Of a stretch of 64,000 nt of DNA, positions 25,843-34,679 are shown piece after piece. A program made the translations under genes and the position numbers. Source of the stretch: Bacteroidota bacterium (GTDB lineage Bacteria > Bacteroidota > Bacteroidia > B-17B0 > Aurantibacillaceae). The DNA lies in the NCBI GenBank assembly GCA_947450025.1, contig CANFTW010000013.1, positions 1 through 64,000 of the forward strand. Direction: 5' to 3'. Under the pieces are notes generated by a model. The model did no database searches and was not told the DNA's origin. It was given only the letters and a program-made list of their open reading frames with translations. Each line of letters starts with the position of its first letter. Position 1 is the first letter of the stretch.

Positions 25843-26923
25843 CAAAAAAGGATACAAAGAACCGTCTCCGATCCAACAACAAAGCATTCCACACATTTTA
25901 CAAGGAAAAGATATTTTTGGCTGTGCGCAAACTGGCACAGGAAAAACAGCTGCTTTTGCCTTACCTATATTACAATTACTTGATGCTAACAAAAAACCAA
26001 ATCAACGCAGAGAAATTAAAGCATTGATTTTAGCCCCCACTCGTGAATTAGCAACTCAAATTAGTGACAATTTTAAAGAATACGGAGAAAATCTAGGTTT
26101 TAAACATGCTGTTATTTTTGGTGGAGTATCACAATTTCATCAAGTTGTCGCTGTTAAAACAGGGATTGATATTTTAATTGCTACGCCTGGGAGGTTATTA
26201 GATTTAATGAACCAAGGTATTATCAAACTAGGTTCTGTTGAATATTTCGTTCTAGATGAGGCGGATAGAATGTTAGACATGGGCTTTATTAATGACATGA
26301 AAAAAGTGATTGCTAAGTTGCCAGTAAAGAGACAAACGATGTTTTTTTCAGCGACTGCAGCGCCTAACATCATGAAATTAGCCAATACGATTTTAAAAAA
26401 TCCTGTAAGTGTAGCTGTAAATCCTGTTTCCTCAACGGCAACTTTAATTAAGCAATCCGTTTATTTCGTTCAAAAAACTAAAAAAGCAGCTTTATTAAAA
26501 TTTATTTTAGAAGATAAAAAAATTAATCATGTTTTAATTTTTACAAGAACTAAACATGGAGCAGATAAAGTAGCAAAAGCTTTAAATGCTTTTAAAATAA
26601 AAGCAGAAGCAATTCATGGTAACAAATCTCAAAACAATAGAGAGAAAGCCTTGAAAGGATTTAAAGATAGAACACTTAATGTTCTTGTTGCGACCGATAT
26701 AGCATCAAGAGGTATTGATGTTGATAAATTAACTCATGTGATTAACTACGAAATTCCTGAGCAAGCAGAAGCATATGTTCATAGAATCGGAAGAACTGGA
26801 AGAGCAGGAGAGAGTGGTGAGGCTATATCATTATGTAGTCATGAAGAAATTCCTTATTTAAAAGGTATACAAAAATTAATTAAAAAAGATATTGATGTAA
26901 TTAAAAAGCATCCTTATTCTTAA
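25793..26923 (+). CDS. DEAD-box RNA helicase, RhlE-like core
   Basis: The 376-residue helicase has the Q motif (PSPIQQQSIP), AQTGTGKT, PTRELA, TPGR, the canonical VLDEADRMLDMGF, SAT, a full ARG/HRIGRTGRAGESGE C-terminal part and no extension. It is very like the one at 22972 in layout and is nearest RhlE/CsdA-type helicases. It probably serves RNA unfolding at low temperature or ribosome assembly, given that two cold-shock-domain genes follow 77 bases downstream on the same strand. A long AT-rich leader (about 100 bases) precedes it, in which an upstream reading frame overlaps its start. Confidence 0.93.
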   Translation: MTFTELKLIKPLLTALDKKGYKEPSPIQQQSIPHILQGKDIFGCAQTGTGKTAAFALPILQLLDANKKPNQRREIKALILAPTRELATQISDNFKEYGENLGFKHAVIFGGVSQFHQVVAVKTGIDILIATPGRLLDLMNQGIIKLGSVEYFVLDEADRMLDMGFINDMKKVIAKLPVKRQTMFFSATAAPNIMKLANTILKNPVSVAVNPVSSTATLIKQSVYFVQKTKKAALLKFILEDKKINHVLIFTRTKHGADKVAKALNAFKIKAEAIHGNKSQNNREKALKGFKDRTLNVLVATDIASRGIDVDKLTHVINYEIPEQAEAYVHRIGRTGRAGESGEAISLCSHEEIPYLKGIQKLIKKDIDVIKKHPYS

Positions 26924-27000
26924 AACAGCATTGTGTCTATTATCAATTAGTGATAAGGGCATAATAAATAAAATAAATAATAACAACAAAAAACAAAAAA

Positions 27001-27189
27001 ATGAAAAACGGAGTAGTAAAATTTTACAACGAGGCAAAAGGTTTCGGGTTTATTAAAGAAGAAAATGGTCCAGAGATCTTTGTTCATGCAACAGGTTTAC
27101 AAGAAGAAATTCGCGAAAACGACGAAGTTGTATTTGACGTGCAAGAAGGTAAAAAAGGATTAAATGCAGTTAATGTTAAATTAGCTTAA
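27001..27189 (+). CDS. Cold-shock domain protein, copy 1
   Basis: The 62-residue protein is a minimal cold-shock domain: FYNEAKGFGFI holds RNP1 (residues 8-18) and IFVHATGL holds RNP2 (residues 26-33). Such proteins bind single-stranded RNA and melt secondary structure. The start follows a very A-rich leader (from about 26950) and lies 77 bases after the RNA helicase on the same strand, so the two could be coordinated. A near-identical second copy follows after 24 bases. The usual VFVHFSAI is here IFVHATGL. Length is just under the usual 65-70. Confidence 0.92.
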   Translation: MKNGVVKFYNEAKGFGFIKEENGPEIFVHATGLQEEIRENDEVVFDVQEGKKGLNAVNVKLA

Positions 27190-27213
27190 TCTAAAACAAA
27201 TAATACAAATAAA

Positions 27214-27402
27214 ATGAAAAACGGAGTAGTAAAATTTTATAACGAAGCAAAAGGTTTCGGATTTATAAAAGAAGATAACGGTACAGAGATTTTTGTTCAC
27301 GCAACAGGTTTAGAAGAAGAAATTCGCGAAAACGATAATGTTGTATTTGATGTACAAGAAGGTAAAAAAGGATTAAATGCAGTTAATGTAAAATTAGCTT
27401 AA
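27214..27402 (+). CDS. Cold-shock domain protein, copy 2
   Basis: A 62-residue tandem duplicate of the preceding gene with only four differences (Glu21Asp, Pro24Thr, Gln34Glu, Glu42Asn). Both copies have RNP1 and RNP2. The nucleotide sequences are also very close, mostly third-position changes, which points to recent duplication or gene conversion. The copies have A-rich leaders and share a single terminator at 27421. This is a paired dose of a nucleic-acid chaperone within the helicase cluster. Confidence 0.92.
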   Translation: MKNGVVKFYNEAKGFGFIKEDNGTEIFVHATGLEEEIRENDNVVFDVQEGKKGLNAVNVKLA

Positions 27403-27420
27403 GCTTTAATTATTATCTAA

Positions 27421-27453
27421 AAAAATCCCTTACAAATAGTAAGGGATTTTTTT
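27421..27453. terminator. Bidirectional terminator after the cold-shock genes
   Basis: A perfect 13-bp stem (27421-27433 with 27439-27451), GTAAGGGA/TCCCTTAC at its core, is followed by T residues on the forward strand and preceded by A residues, so it also serves the convergent DUF983 gene. Confidence 0.88.
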
Positions 27454-27456
27454 GTT

Positions 27457-27831
27457 TTATTTTTTTGCCGAATCAAATTTTACAAAAATATTAATGTAAA
27501 TTAATCGTGATATCCTCATGAGCCATGGAAATAAAATAATTACTATACCTAGAAACGAAAATAAATAGGTTAACAAACCCAATTTAAAGATTAAAACCAT
27601 CAACATAAATAAGGCAATTCCTATGATGATATTAACTCCATAGCTCACATACATCGCGCCATAATAAAAACCGACTTCTTTATTAAAAAGTTCACCACAA
27701 TAAGAACATTTATCATGCATTTTAATAAAATCTGAATTATAGGAGTTTTTATTTATAAAAAAATCTCCAGTATGACATTTTGGACATTTATTGTTAAATA
27801 TAGAGTAGAGTTTAGTGCCTTTTAACATCAA
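27457..27831 (-). CDS. DUF983 membrane protein with zinc ribbon
   Basis: The 124-residue protein has a cytoplasmic zinc ribbon, CPKC at residues ~15-18 and CSYC at ~38-41, followed by GFYYGAMYVSYGVNI and two membrane helices. This order of two CxxC motifs and a GxYYGAMYxSY segment is diagnostic of DUF983. The function is unknown. It lies 13 bases downstream of the MBL-fold/rhodanese gene on the same strand, probably in one transcript, with only AT-rich sequence between. Confidence 0.88.
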   Translation of the reverse strand: MMLKGTKLYSIFNNKCPKCHTGDFFINKNSYNSDFIKMHDKCSYCGELFNKEVGFYYGAMYVSYGVNIIIGIALFMLMVLIFKLGLLTYLFSFLGIVIILFPWLMRISRLIYINIFVKFDSAKK

Positions 27832-27844
27832 AATTATGAATATA

Positions 27845-29245
27845 TTAATTTTTAGCGCAAGCTACGCTTACTATTTTTGCATTTGTTTTTTGAATGGCTC
27901 CAAATCCACCTGCTACATCTATTAAATGGTGGTAACCTTTTCTTTTTAATAAAGATGCTGCAATCATACTTCTATAACCTCCTGCACAATGAATGTAATA
28001 TTCTTTTTCTTTTGATAAAGAATCCTGCCAATTATTTATAAAATCTAATGGGGAAGAATCGACACTGCATAAGTGACTAGAGTCATATTCACCAGGTTTC
28101 CTAACATCTAAAACATCAATGGTTGAGTTAGATAATTTTCCAGAAAACTCATCTGCTGTAATAGATAGAATAGAAGAGGTTTCGCCACCAGATAATTTCC
28201 AGGCATCAACACCTCCGTTTATATATCCTACACAATTATCATATCCAACTCTACTTAAACGCTTTACAGTTTCTTCCTCTCTACCTTCCGGAGTAACTAA
28301 GATAATAGCTTGCTTCAAATCATGAATTAATGCACCAACCCATGGGGCAAATTGTCCATCAAGACCAATAAAAATGGAATTAGAAATATGCTCAGCAGCA
28401 AATTCTTGTGGTTTTCTAACATCTAAAATAATTGCATTAGTAGTATCCAACAGATGCTTCACATCGTTAGTTGATAATACTTTTGTACCTTTTAATGCGA
28501 CATCATCATAGTTATCATAACCTATTTTATTTAATTGTGCGTTCTTTGCAAAATATTGTGGAGGAGGTAAGATTCCTGTTGTTAGTTCTTTTATAAATTC
28601 TTCTTTAGAAATATTAGCCAAAGCATAATTAGTTTTCTTTTGATTCCCTAAAGTATCAAAAGTTTCTTTACTCATATTTTTACCACATGCAGAACCAGCA
28701 CCATGAGCAGGATAAACAATTACATCATCGGGTAAGGTCATAATTTTATTATGTAAGGACTCATATAGCAAGCCTGCTAAATCCTCTTGGTTTAAATCTG
28801 ATTTAATTGCCAAATCAGGACGCCCAACATCACCAATAAATAATGTGTCGCCTGAAAATATGCAATGAGGCTTTTTATGTTCGTCCAATAACAAAAAGGT
28901 AGATGATTCTAAAGTATGACCAGGAGTATGTAATACCTTAATTGTTAGTTTCCCAATTTTAAATTCTTGATTATCATTGGCGATTATACTTTTAAATTCA
29001 GTTTGTGCATTTGGACCAAAAATAATTTCCGCACCTGTATTTTTCGCTAAATCTAAATGACCAGATACAAAATCAGCATGAAAATGAGTTTCAAAAATAT
29101 ATTTGATTTTAGCATTATTTTTAATTGCTAAATCTAAATATGGCTGATACTCTCTTAATGGATCAATAATAGCAGCTTCTCCTTCTGATTGAATATAATA
29201 TGCACCTTGTGCTAAACAGCTTGTATATAATTGTTCTACTAACAT
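27845..29245 (-). CDS. MBL-fold metallo-hydrolase fused to two rhodanese domains
   Basis: The 466-residue protein has an N-terminal metallo-beta-lactamase domain with HFHADFVSGH (residues 53-62), a later GHT in KVLHTPGHTLESS and HxxxD-like FSGDTLFIGDVGRPD (~125), as in persulfide dioxygenases/ETHE1-like proteins. Two rhodanese domains follow at ~260-350 and ~360-460. The second has an active-site CAGGYRS with Cys; the first has TPEGREEE where the Cys should be, so it is probably structural. Such fusions oxidise or transfer persulfide sulfur in sulfide detoxification. It may be co-transcribed with the DUF983 gene downstream. Confidence 0.93.
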   Translation of the reverse strand: MLVEQLYTSCLAQGAYYIQSEGEAAIIDPLREYQPYLDLAIKNNAKIKYIFETHFHADFVSGHLDLAKNTGAEIIFGPNAQTEFKSIIANDNQEFKIGKLTIKVLHTPGHTLESSTFLLLDEHKKPHCIFSGDTLFIGDVGRPDLAIKSDLNQEDLAGLLYESLHNKIMTLPDDVIVYPAHGAGSACGKNMSKETFDTLGNQKKTNYALANISKEEFIKELTTGILPPPQYFAKNAQLNKIGYDNYDDVALKGTKVLSTNDVKHLLDTTNAIILDVRKPQEFAAEHISNSIFIGLDGQFAPWVGALIHDLKQAIILVTPEGREEETVKRLSRVGYDNCVGYINGGVDAWKLSGGETSSILSITADEFSGKLSNSTIDVLDVRKPGEYDSSHLCSVDSSPLDFINNWQDSLSKEKEYYIHCAGGYRSMIAASLLKRKGYHHLIDVAGGFGAIQKTNAKIVSVACAKN

Positions 29246-29313
29246 GTTTTTAAATAAAATTAATTAATAATGATGGCAAATAGCTTTAAAAAAATAATGT
29301 AAATGACTGATCA

Positions 29314-31389
29314 CTATTTCATATCATTGACAATATTACTTGCTTCAAAGATATAGTTATCTTTTTGAATATTTTTAGTCCATTTTATTTCTCGGTTATA
29401 TTTGGTAGTATCATTTTTCAAAACTTCCTTATCAAAACTAGGAAGCTCTGCTGAGAAACCTTTAATATCGATTTTTAATTCATCATATTTTTTAAATTCA
29501 TCTCTCAAATGTTTTTGTTCGGCTCTATATTTATCAATACTTAAATTATATTTTGTATCATCTTTCTTCGCCTTTAATTCTTTTGATTCTGTTTCAATTA
29601 ATTTAAATGCCGCACTAGATTTGATTCTTTCAGAACTTCCTTTTTTTACCTTAGTATAATTAATGGTTGCATATTCATTGTATGTTGCCTTAATAATTTC
29701 ATCCCAGGCCATAGGATAATCTAACTCTTTTTCACCAACTTCAATAAATGCATAAGGATCGGGTAAAACAACATCTGGCATAACACCTTTTAATTGAGTA
29801 GCCCCACCATTAATTCTATAAAACTTCTGGTTAGTAATTTTAACTTCTCCCAAAGGTTTCACGGAATCAAATTGAGGAAGTAAATATTGATCTAAATTAT
29901 AAAAAGATTGCACAGTCCCTTTTCCAAAACTTTGAGTACCTATAATAACTCCTCGTTTATAATCCTGAATAGCTGCTGCTAAAATTTCTGACGCTGATGC
30001 GCTTCCGTGATTTACCAAAATAGCTAATGGTCCATCCCAAGTAATATCAGAATTTTTATCTTCCATAACATATACTTTTCCCATTTTATCTTTTACCTGA
30101 ACTACTGGGCCTCTTGGGATAAATAATCCAGCCATCTCAACAACTTCTTGTAAAGAACCACCACCATTGTCTCTTAAATCAACAATAATACCTTCTACGC
30201 CTTGGTTTTTTAATTTTTCTAATTCTTTTTTCATATCCGCCGAACATCTATGCGCTCCATTTCTTGTAAAATCAGCATAAAACATTGGTAAATAAATATA
30301 TCCAATTTTCTTTTTGTTATTTAAAATAGCTGATTTTGCATAGGTTTCATCCATTTCAATCACGTCTCTAATAATCGGAATAACTTTAAATGAACCATCA
30401 GGCTTTTTAACCGTTAATCGAACTTCTGTTCCTTTTTTTCCTTTTATTAAATCAATCGCATCATCCATATCCATATCTGTAATATCCTTAGGTTCATTAG
30501 AACCTTGAGCAACTTTATGAATTTCATCTCCAGCTTTTAATTCTCCTTGTTTAAAAGAAGGTGAGCCAACAATTATCTCAGACACTTTTAATATTCCATC
30601 TTTTGACTGTAATCGAGCTCCAATACCTTCAAATTGACCGCTCATACTTTGGTCAAATTTCTTTTTTTCTTTTGGTGCAAAATATTCAGTATGTGGGTCA
30701 TATAAACCAGTGATGGTGTTTATATAGGTTGAAAATCTATCTTTAGTTGTGATTTTATTTAACCGCTTAAACCATTCAACATTAGCTTTTAATGTTTTTC
30801 TTCTTGCGTCAACCTCTAAACTATCAAAAGTTTTTTCAGTATATACAGAATCTTTTTTTGCTTTGGCTTTTTCTTGCCCAGTTAACATTTCATCAAGCCT
30901 TGATAAGGTTTGATATTTCAGCATTTTTGTCCACTCAGCTTTTAATTCTTTTTCACTTGAAGCATACTTTAATTTTTCACCGTCAGTTTCATATTCTTCA
31001 TCAATTGAATAATTAAAAGGAGTAGCCAATATTTCCTTTGCCCAATCTTCTTTCTCTTTTATTCGATTAGCAATAATATCCGCAGATAATTTATAAAAAT
31101 CAAAAGTTCCATTATTGATTTCATCATCAATGCTTTTCTTATATTTACTTAAAGCATCTACATCACTTTGAAGTAAAAATTTTTTACTTATATCAATCCT
31201 TTTTAGATACAAATTAAAAGCCTTTTCACTAAACTCGTCATTAACTTTTAATGGGCTATAATGAGCCTGATTTAAAACAGACATTAGCATGTCTTGTAAA
31301 ATTTGATTTTTTTCAAATTGAAAAAAAGTAAAAGAACAAAGGCTTATCCCTAAAATAAATAGGGTAGGTTTTAATATTTTATATCGCAT
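29314..31389 (-). CDS. prc: Carboxy-terminal processing (tail-specific) protease
   Basis: Periplasmic or membrane-bound serine protease of ~690 residues, family S41A. Starting at MRYKILKPTLFILG (31389) gives a clean signal/membrane anchor; an in-frame ATG 24 codons upstream precedes it and is unlikely. A TSP N-terminal domain (~20-235, dominated by Lys-rich helices) is followed by PDZ (~240-335, PSFKQGELKAGDEI), the S41 catalytic domain with NHGSASASEIL (nucleophile Ser) and QSFGKGTVQ (general-base Lys), and a C-terminal DUF3340-type tail. Prc enzymes degrade misfolded periplasmic proteins and lipoproteins. It is on the strand opposite the nucleoid-associated gene that starts 155 bases away. 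Confidence 0.94.
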   Translation of the reverse strand: MRYKILKPTLFILGISLCSFTFFQFEKNQILQDMLMSVLNQAHYSPLKVNDEFSEKAFNLYLKRIDISKKFLLQSDVDALSKYKKSIDDEINNGTFDFYKLSADIIANRIKEKEDWAKEILATPFNYSIDEEYETDGEKLKYASSEKELKAEWTKMLKYQTLSRLDEMLTGQEKAKAKKDSVYTEKTFDSLEVDARRKTLKANVEWFKRLNKITTKDRFSTYINTITGLYDPHTEYFAPKEKKKFDQSMSGQFEGIGARLQSKDGILKVSEIIVGSPSFKQGELKAGDEIHKVAQGSNEPKDITDMDMDDAIDLIKGKKGTEVRLTVKKPDGSFKVIPIIRDVIEMDETYAKSAILNNKKKIGYIYLPMFYADFTRNGAHRCSADMKKELEKLKNQGVEGIIVDLRDNGGGSLQEVVEMAGLFIPRGPVVQVKDKMGKVYVMEDKNSDITWDGPLAILVNHGSASASEILAAAIQDYKRGVIIGTQSFGKGTVQSFYNLDQYLLPQFDSVKPLGEVKITNQKFYRINGGATQLKGVMPDVVLPDPYAFIEVGEKELDYPMAWDEIIKATYNEYATINYTKVKKGSSERIKSSAAFKLIETESKELKAKKDDTKYNLSIDKYRAEQKHLRDEFKKYDELKIDIKGFSAELPSFDKEVLKNDTTKYNREIKWTKNIQKDNYIFEASNIVNDMK

Positions 31390-31544
31390 AATGAACAAAT
31401 TTAATAGTAAATTTTGATTATAATGATAAAGATTATAACGGATAATATCCGTTAGTAACATTAATTATTTGTTTAAAGTTTGTTAATTCATGCCATTTAT
31501 AAACTATTACATTTACGATTCATATAAAAAACAGATTTTGTGCC

Positions 31545-32600
31545 ATGATAGATTTTACACGTTCCGAATTAACACATTTTGTGATACATTATGTTGGAAA
31601 CAAAGGCTTAGGAGAAGAATTAACGCTTAGCGATAAACAAATACAAATTACAGATGATTTTTTAAAAGATACAGTAATGAGATATTTAACATCTCCTTTC
31701 AAAACAGATATCTATTACCAATTTAAATCTAAGAATGAAATGCATTATCATGATGTGCAAAGCTATGCCTCAGATGTTTTTTCATCTACATCTAAATTTA
31801 TTGAATCAAGTAAACATTTTGCCAAACACTTATACAACCAATCGATGCATCCAAAAATAAAAGGTGGAGAATTTTACACTTGTTATTTTAAGGATTGTAA
31901 TATTGATGGTGTAATTTGCGATGCAATTGGTTTATTTAAAACAGAGAATAAAGATACTTATTTGAAAGTTTTTCAGCATATGGATAATTTTGATGTTGAA
32001 TGCGATAATGGAATCAATATTAACAAACTCGATAAAGGATGTTTGATTTTTAATACCGAATCTGAAAAAGGTTACAAAATTAGTATTGTAGATACTAATA
32101 ATAAAATTTCAGATTGTGCCTTTTACTGGGTTGAAGATTTCTTAAATACAAAAATGAAAGAAAACGCTTATTTCCATACATCTAATTTTATTGAAACATG
32201 CAAAGGATTTTGCGAAGAGGTTTTAACAGAAGGTAACAATGTTACTAAACAGGATCAAATGATGATGTTAAATAAAAGTACAAGTTTTTTTAAAGAAAAA
32301 GACAAATTCGACATCAATGAATTTGAACGTGAAATCTTACCGCAACCAGAATTAAAAGAGGCATTTAGAGAATATAGACAGACCTATAATGATAAAATGG
32401 ATTTAACAGCAATTGATGATTTTGAGATATCTCCTACGGCGGTTAAAAAAAATCAAAAATTTATGAAAAGTGTTGTTAAATTAGATAAGAATTTTCATAT
32501 ATATGTTCATGGACGCCACGATTATGTTGAGAAAGGCTATGATGATGATAAAGGCTTAAAATTTTATAAATTATTCTATACAAACGAAGATTTCGGATAA
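31545..32600 (+). CDS. NdpA (37-kDa) family nucleoid-associated protein
   Basis: The 351-residue protein resembles the NA37/YejK nucleoid-associated family: an N-terminal IxxxxVHxVGNK-like block (THFVIHYVGNKGLGEELTLSD) and the conserved internal block YTCYFKDCNIDGVICDAIGLFKTE. It lacks a signal peptide, so it is cytoplasmic, and is acidic and Lys-rich. Related proteins bind the nucleoid; their exact role is not established. It is the sole gene in its orientation for about 100 bases downstream, and diverges from prc. Confidence 0.82.
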   Translation: MIDFTRSELTHFVIHYVGNKGLGEELTLSDKQIQITDDFLKDTVMRYLTSPFKTDIYYQFKSKNEMHYHDVQSYASDVFSSTSKFIESSKHFAKHLYNQSMHPKIKGGEFYTCYFKDCNIDGVICDAIGLFKTENKDTYLKVFQHMDNFDVECDNGININKLDKGCLIFNTESEKGYKISIVDTNNKISDCAFYWVEDFLNTKMKENAYFHTSNFIETCKGFCEEVLTEGNNVTKQDQMMMLNKSTSFFKEKDKFDINEFEREILPQPELKEAFREYRQTYNDKMDLTAIDDFEISPTAVKKNQKFMKSVVKLDKNFHIYVHGRHDYVEKGYDDDKGLKFYKLFYTNEDFG

Positions 32601-32695
32601 TAAATATTCTTTAAATGTTTCCTTTTTTTGGAATTTTTTTTTAATGAATTTGTTTAGTTAAATTAGCACCGTACTTTTAAGAATAAATTTCGACC

Positions 32696-33652
32696 TTGAA
32701 AAAAAATATCTATATAATTTTTGTACTTTATTTTAGCTCATGTTCTATTACATCACTATTTAGTCAAAATTTTGATAGGCCTTCAGCCTGGTCAAAATAT
32801 AGAAGAGAGCTTATTCTTCAAATTGGAGCAACTGGTTTTTTAGGAGATTTAGGTGGTAGAAATGGTACAGGAACAGATTTTAGTCCTGTTGATTTAGAAG
32901 TATCCCTCACAAGACCAACTATTGGCGCTGCATATCGTTATAAACTTAGTAAAAACTTTAATTGGCATACCAGCTTTAATTATTTGCGCTTAGCAGGAGA
33001 TGATAAACTTACGAAAGATATCTATAGAAATAATAGAAATTTAAATTTCAGATCTGATGTTTACGAAGTAGCGACTAGGCTGGAGTTCGGAATTTCTAAA
33101 GTAAGACGAGGTGGTTTATATAGTATGAAGAGATCTTTAGGTTCTATGAGAAAAAATCAAATATTTGAACTAATTGGATTTATAGGTATTGGGGGATTTT
33201 ACTTTGAGCCAAAAGGAAAAAATCCAGTTTCAGGTGGTTTTGAAAAATTATATTCACTTCATACAGAAGGTCAGGGTTTACCAGGTGGACCAAAACAATA
33301 TAATAAGGTAGCCTTTTGTATCCCTATGGGCTTAGCTTTCCATTATATAATTGATAGATATTGGTCTGTAGGTTTAGAATTTAACTATCGTAAAACATTT
33401 ATAGATTATATTGACGATGTTAGTGGTAGATATTATGATAAAGCAGCACTTGAGCAAGCTTATGGCCCTAAATCTGTATTAATGGCCGACCCAAGTTTAG
33501 GAATAATACCTGGAGCTACCGGACCAAATGGAGATGGAACAGGCGCACAACGAGGTGATAAAAATAATGATTCTTATGCCTCAGTTCAATTAACTATTGG
33601 GCGTTTTTTTCCTCCTAAAAGAAGGAAAACAAGACTTAGATCTAAATTTTAA
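32696..33652 (+). CDS. Predicted outer-membrane protein (DUF6089-like), copy 1
   Basis: The 318-residue protein begins with TTG, which gives a signal peptide ending FSQNFDRPS; no ATG is available before residue ~143. The mature part has alternating strands (LILQIGATGFLGDLGG, YRYKLSKNFNWHTSFNYLRLAGDDKLTKD, cut here) that fit a small beta-barrel such as DUF6089. Together with the next gene it forms a tandem pair of paralogues. The C-terminal region has the unusual ATGPNGDGTGAQRGDKNND loop and a basic RRKTRLRSKF end. No T9SS domain is present. The function is unknown; a structural or porin-like role is possible. Confidence 0.82.
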   Translation: MKKNIYIIFVLYFSSCSITSLFSQNFDRPSAWSKYRRELILQIGATGFLGDLGGRNGTGTDFSPVDLEVSLTRPTIGAAYRYKLSKNFNWHTSFNYLRLAGDDKLTKDIYRNNRNLNFRSDVYEVATRLEFGISKVRRGGLYSMKRSLGSMRKNQIFELIGFIGIGGFYFEPKGKNPVSGGFEKLYSLHTEGQGLPGGPKQYNKVAFCIPMGLAFHYIIDRYWSVGLEFNYRKTFIDYIDDVSGRYYDKAALEQAYGPKSVLMADPSLGIIPGATGPNGDGTGAQRGDKNNDSYASVQLTIGRFFPPKRRKTRLRSKF

Positions 33653-33725
33653 TCTTAATATTCTTATAATAATTTTATAATATAAACATTAAAATTCTTA
33701 ATAATATTTAAATTATTTTTAACAC

Positions 33726-34679
33726 ATGAGAGTCAGAGAATTAATAGTGTTGTGTTTTTTAATCAATGTTTTTTCATACAATCTTTTTTCTCAAAATTTT
33801 TCTAGTGGAGCGAATTGGAAAAAATACAGGAAAGAAGTTAGTTTTCAAATAGGCGCCAGCGGATTTTTAGGTGATTTAGGGGGCTTAAACACATCAGGAA
33901 CCGATTATAGTCCAATCGATATGGAATATTCATTAGCCCGTCCAGCATTAAGTGTTGCTTACCGTTACAAACTTTCTAAACACATCAATTGGCAAAGTAG
34001 CTTAAATTATTTGTTAGTGGCAGGTGATGATAAATTAACCAAGGATATATATCGAAGTAATCGTAATTTAAATTTTAAATCAAATATTTTTGAGCTATCA
34101 ACGCGATTTGAAGTTGCCATATTTACACAAAAAGTTGGTCATAGGTATAGTCTAAGAAATACAAAAGCAAAACGTAGTAGTAATAAATTTACTGAAGTAA
34201 CAGCTTTTATAGGGCTTGGTGCATTTTATTTTAATCCAAAAGGACGAAATCCAATCACTGGTAAATTTGAAAATTTATATAATTTACATACCGAAGGGCA
34301 AGGATTACCTGGTGGTCCAAAACAATATAAAAGGGTGTCTATTAGTATTCCTATGGGTATTGCTTGGCGTTCTGCCATTAGTAAATATTGGACAATTGGA
34401 ATGGAATTTTGTTTTAGAAAAACATTTTCAGACTATATAGATGATGTAAGTACCACCTACTATGATAAAGCCGCATTATTAGATGCATATGGCCCTAAAT
34501 CTGTTACTATGGCTGATCCTACTTTAGATATAATCCCTGGAGGAACTGGACCAAATGGAGATGGCACAGGTGCTCAAAGAGGAGATAAAGAAAAAGATTC
34601 CTTTATGGCTCTTCAGGTTACAGTAGGTCGTACTTTTCCACCTAAGCGTCGCAGAACTAAATTAAGATCTAAATTTTAA
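33726..34679 (+). CDS. Predicted outer-membrane protein (DUF6089-like), copy 2
   Basis: The 317-residue paralogue of the preceding gene starts with ATG and has a signal peptide (FSYNLFSQ, cleavage near residue 23). It aligns along its whole length, sharing YRYKLSK, NRNLNF, EGQGLPGGPKQY, TYYDKAALxDAYGPKS and the GPNGDGTGAQRGDK loop, and the basic PKRRRTKLRSKF end. Divergence is spread evenly, so the duplication is not very recent. The two are separated by 73 bases, probably co-transcribed. The stop overlaps the stop of the convergent inositol monophosphatase gene by four bases. Confidence 0.82.
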   Translation: MRVRELIVLCFLINVFSYNLFSQNFSSGANWKKYRKEVSFQIGASGFLGDLGGLNTSGTDYSPIDMEYSLARPALSVAYRYKLSKHINWQSSLNYLLVAGDDKLTKDIYRSNRNLNFKSNIFELSTRFEVAIFTQKVGHRYSLRNTKAKRSSNKFTEVTAFIGLGAFYFNPKGRNPITGKFENLYNLHTEGQGLPGGPKQYKRVSISIPMGIAWRSAISKYWTIGMEFCFRKTFSDYIDDVSTTYYDKAALLDAYGPKSVTMADPTLDIIPGGTGPNGDGTGAQRGDKEKDSFMALQVTVGRTFPPKRRRTKLRSKF

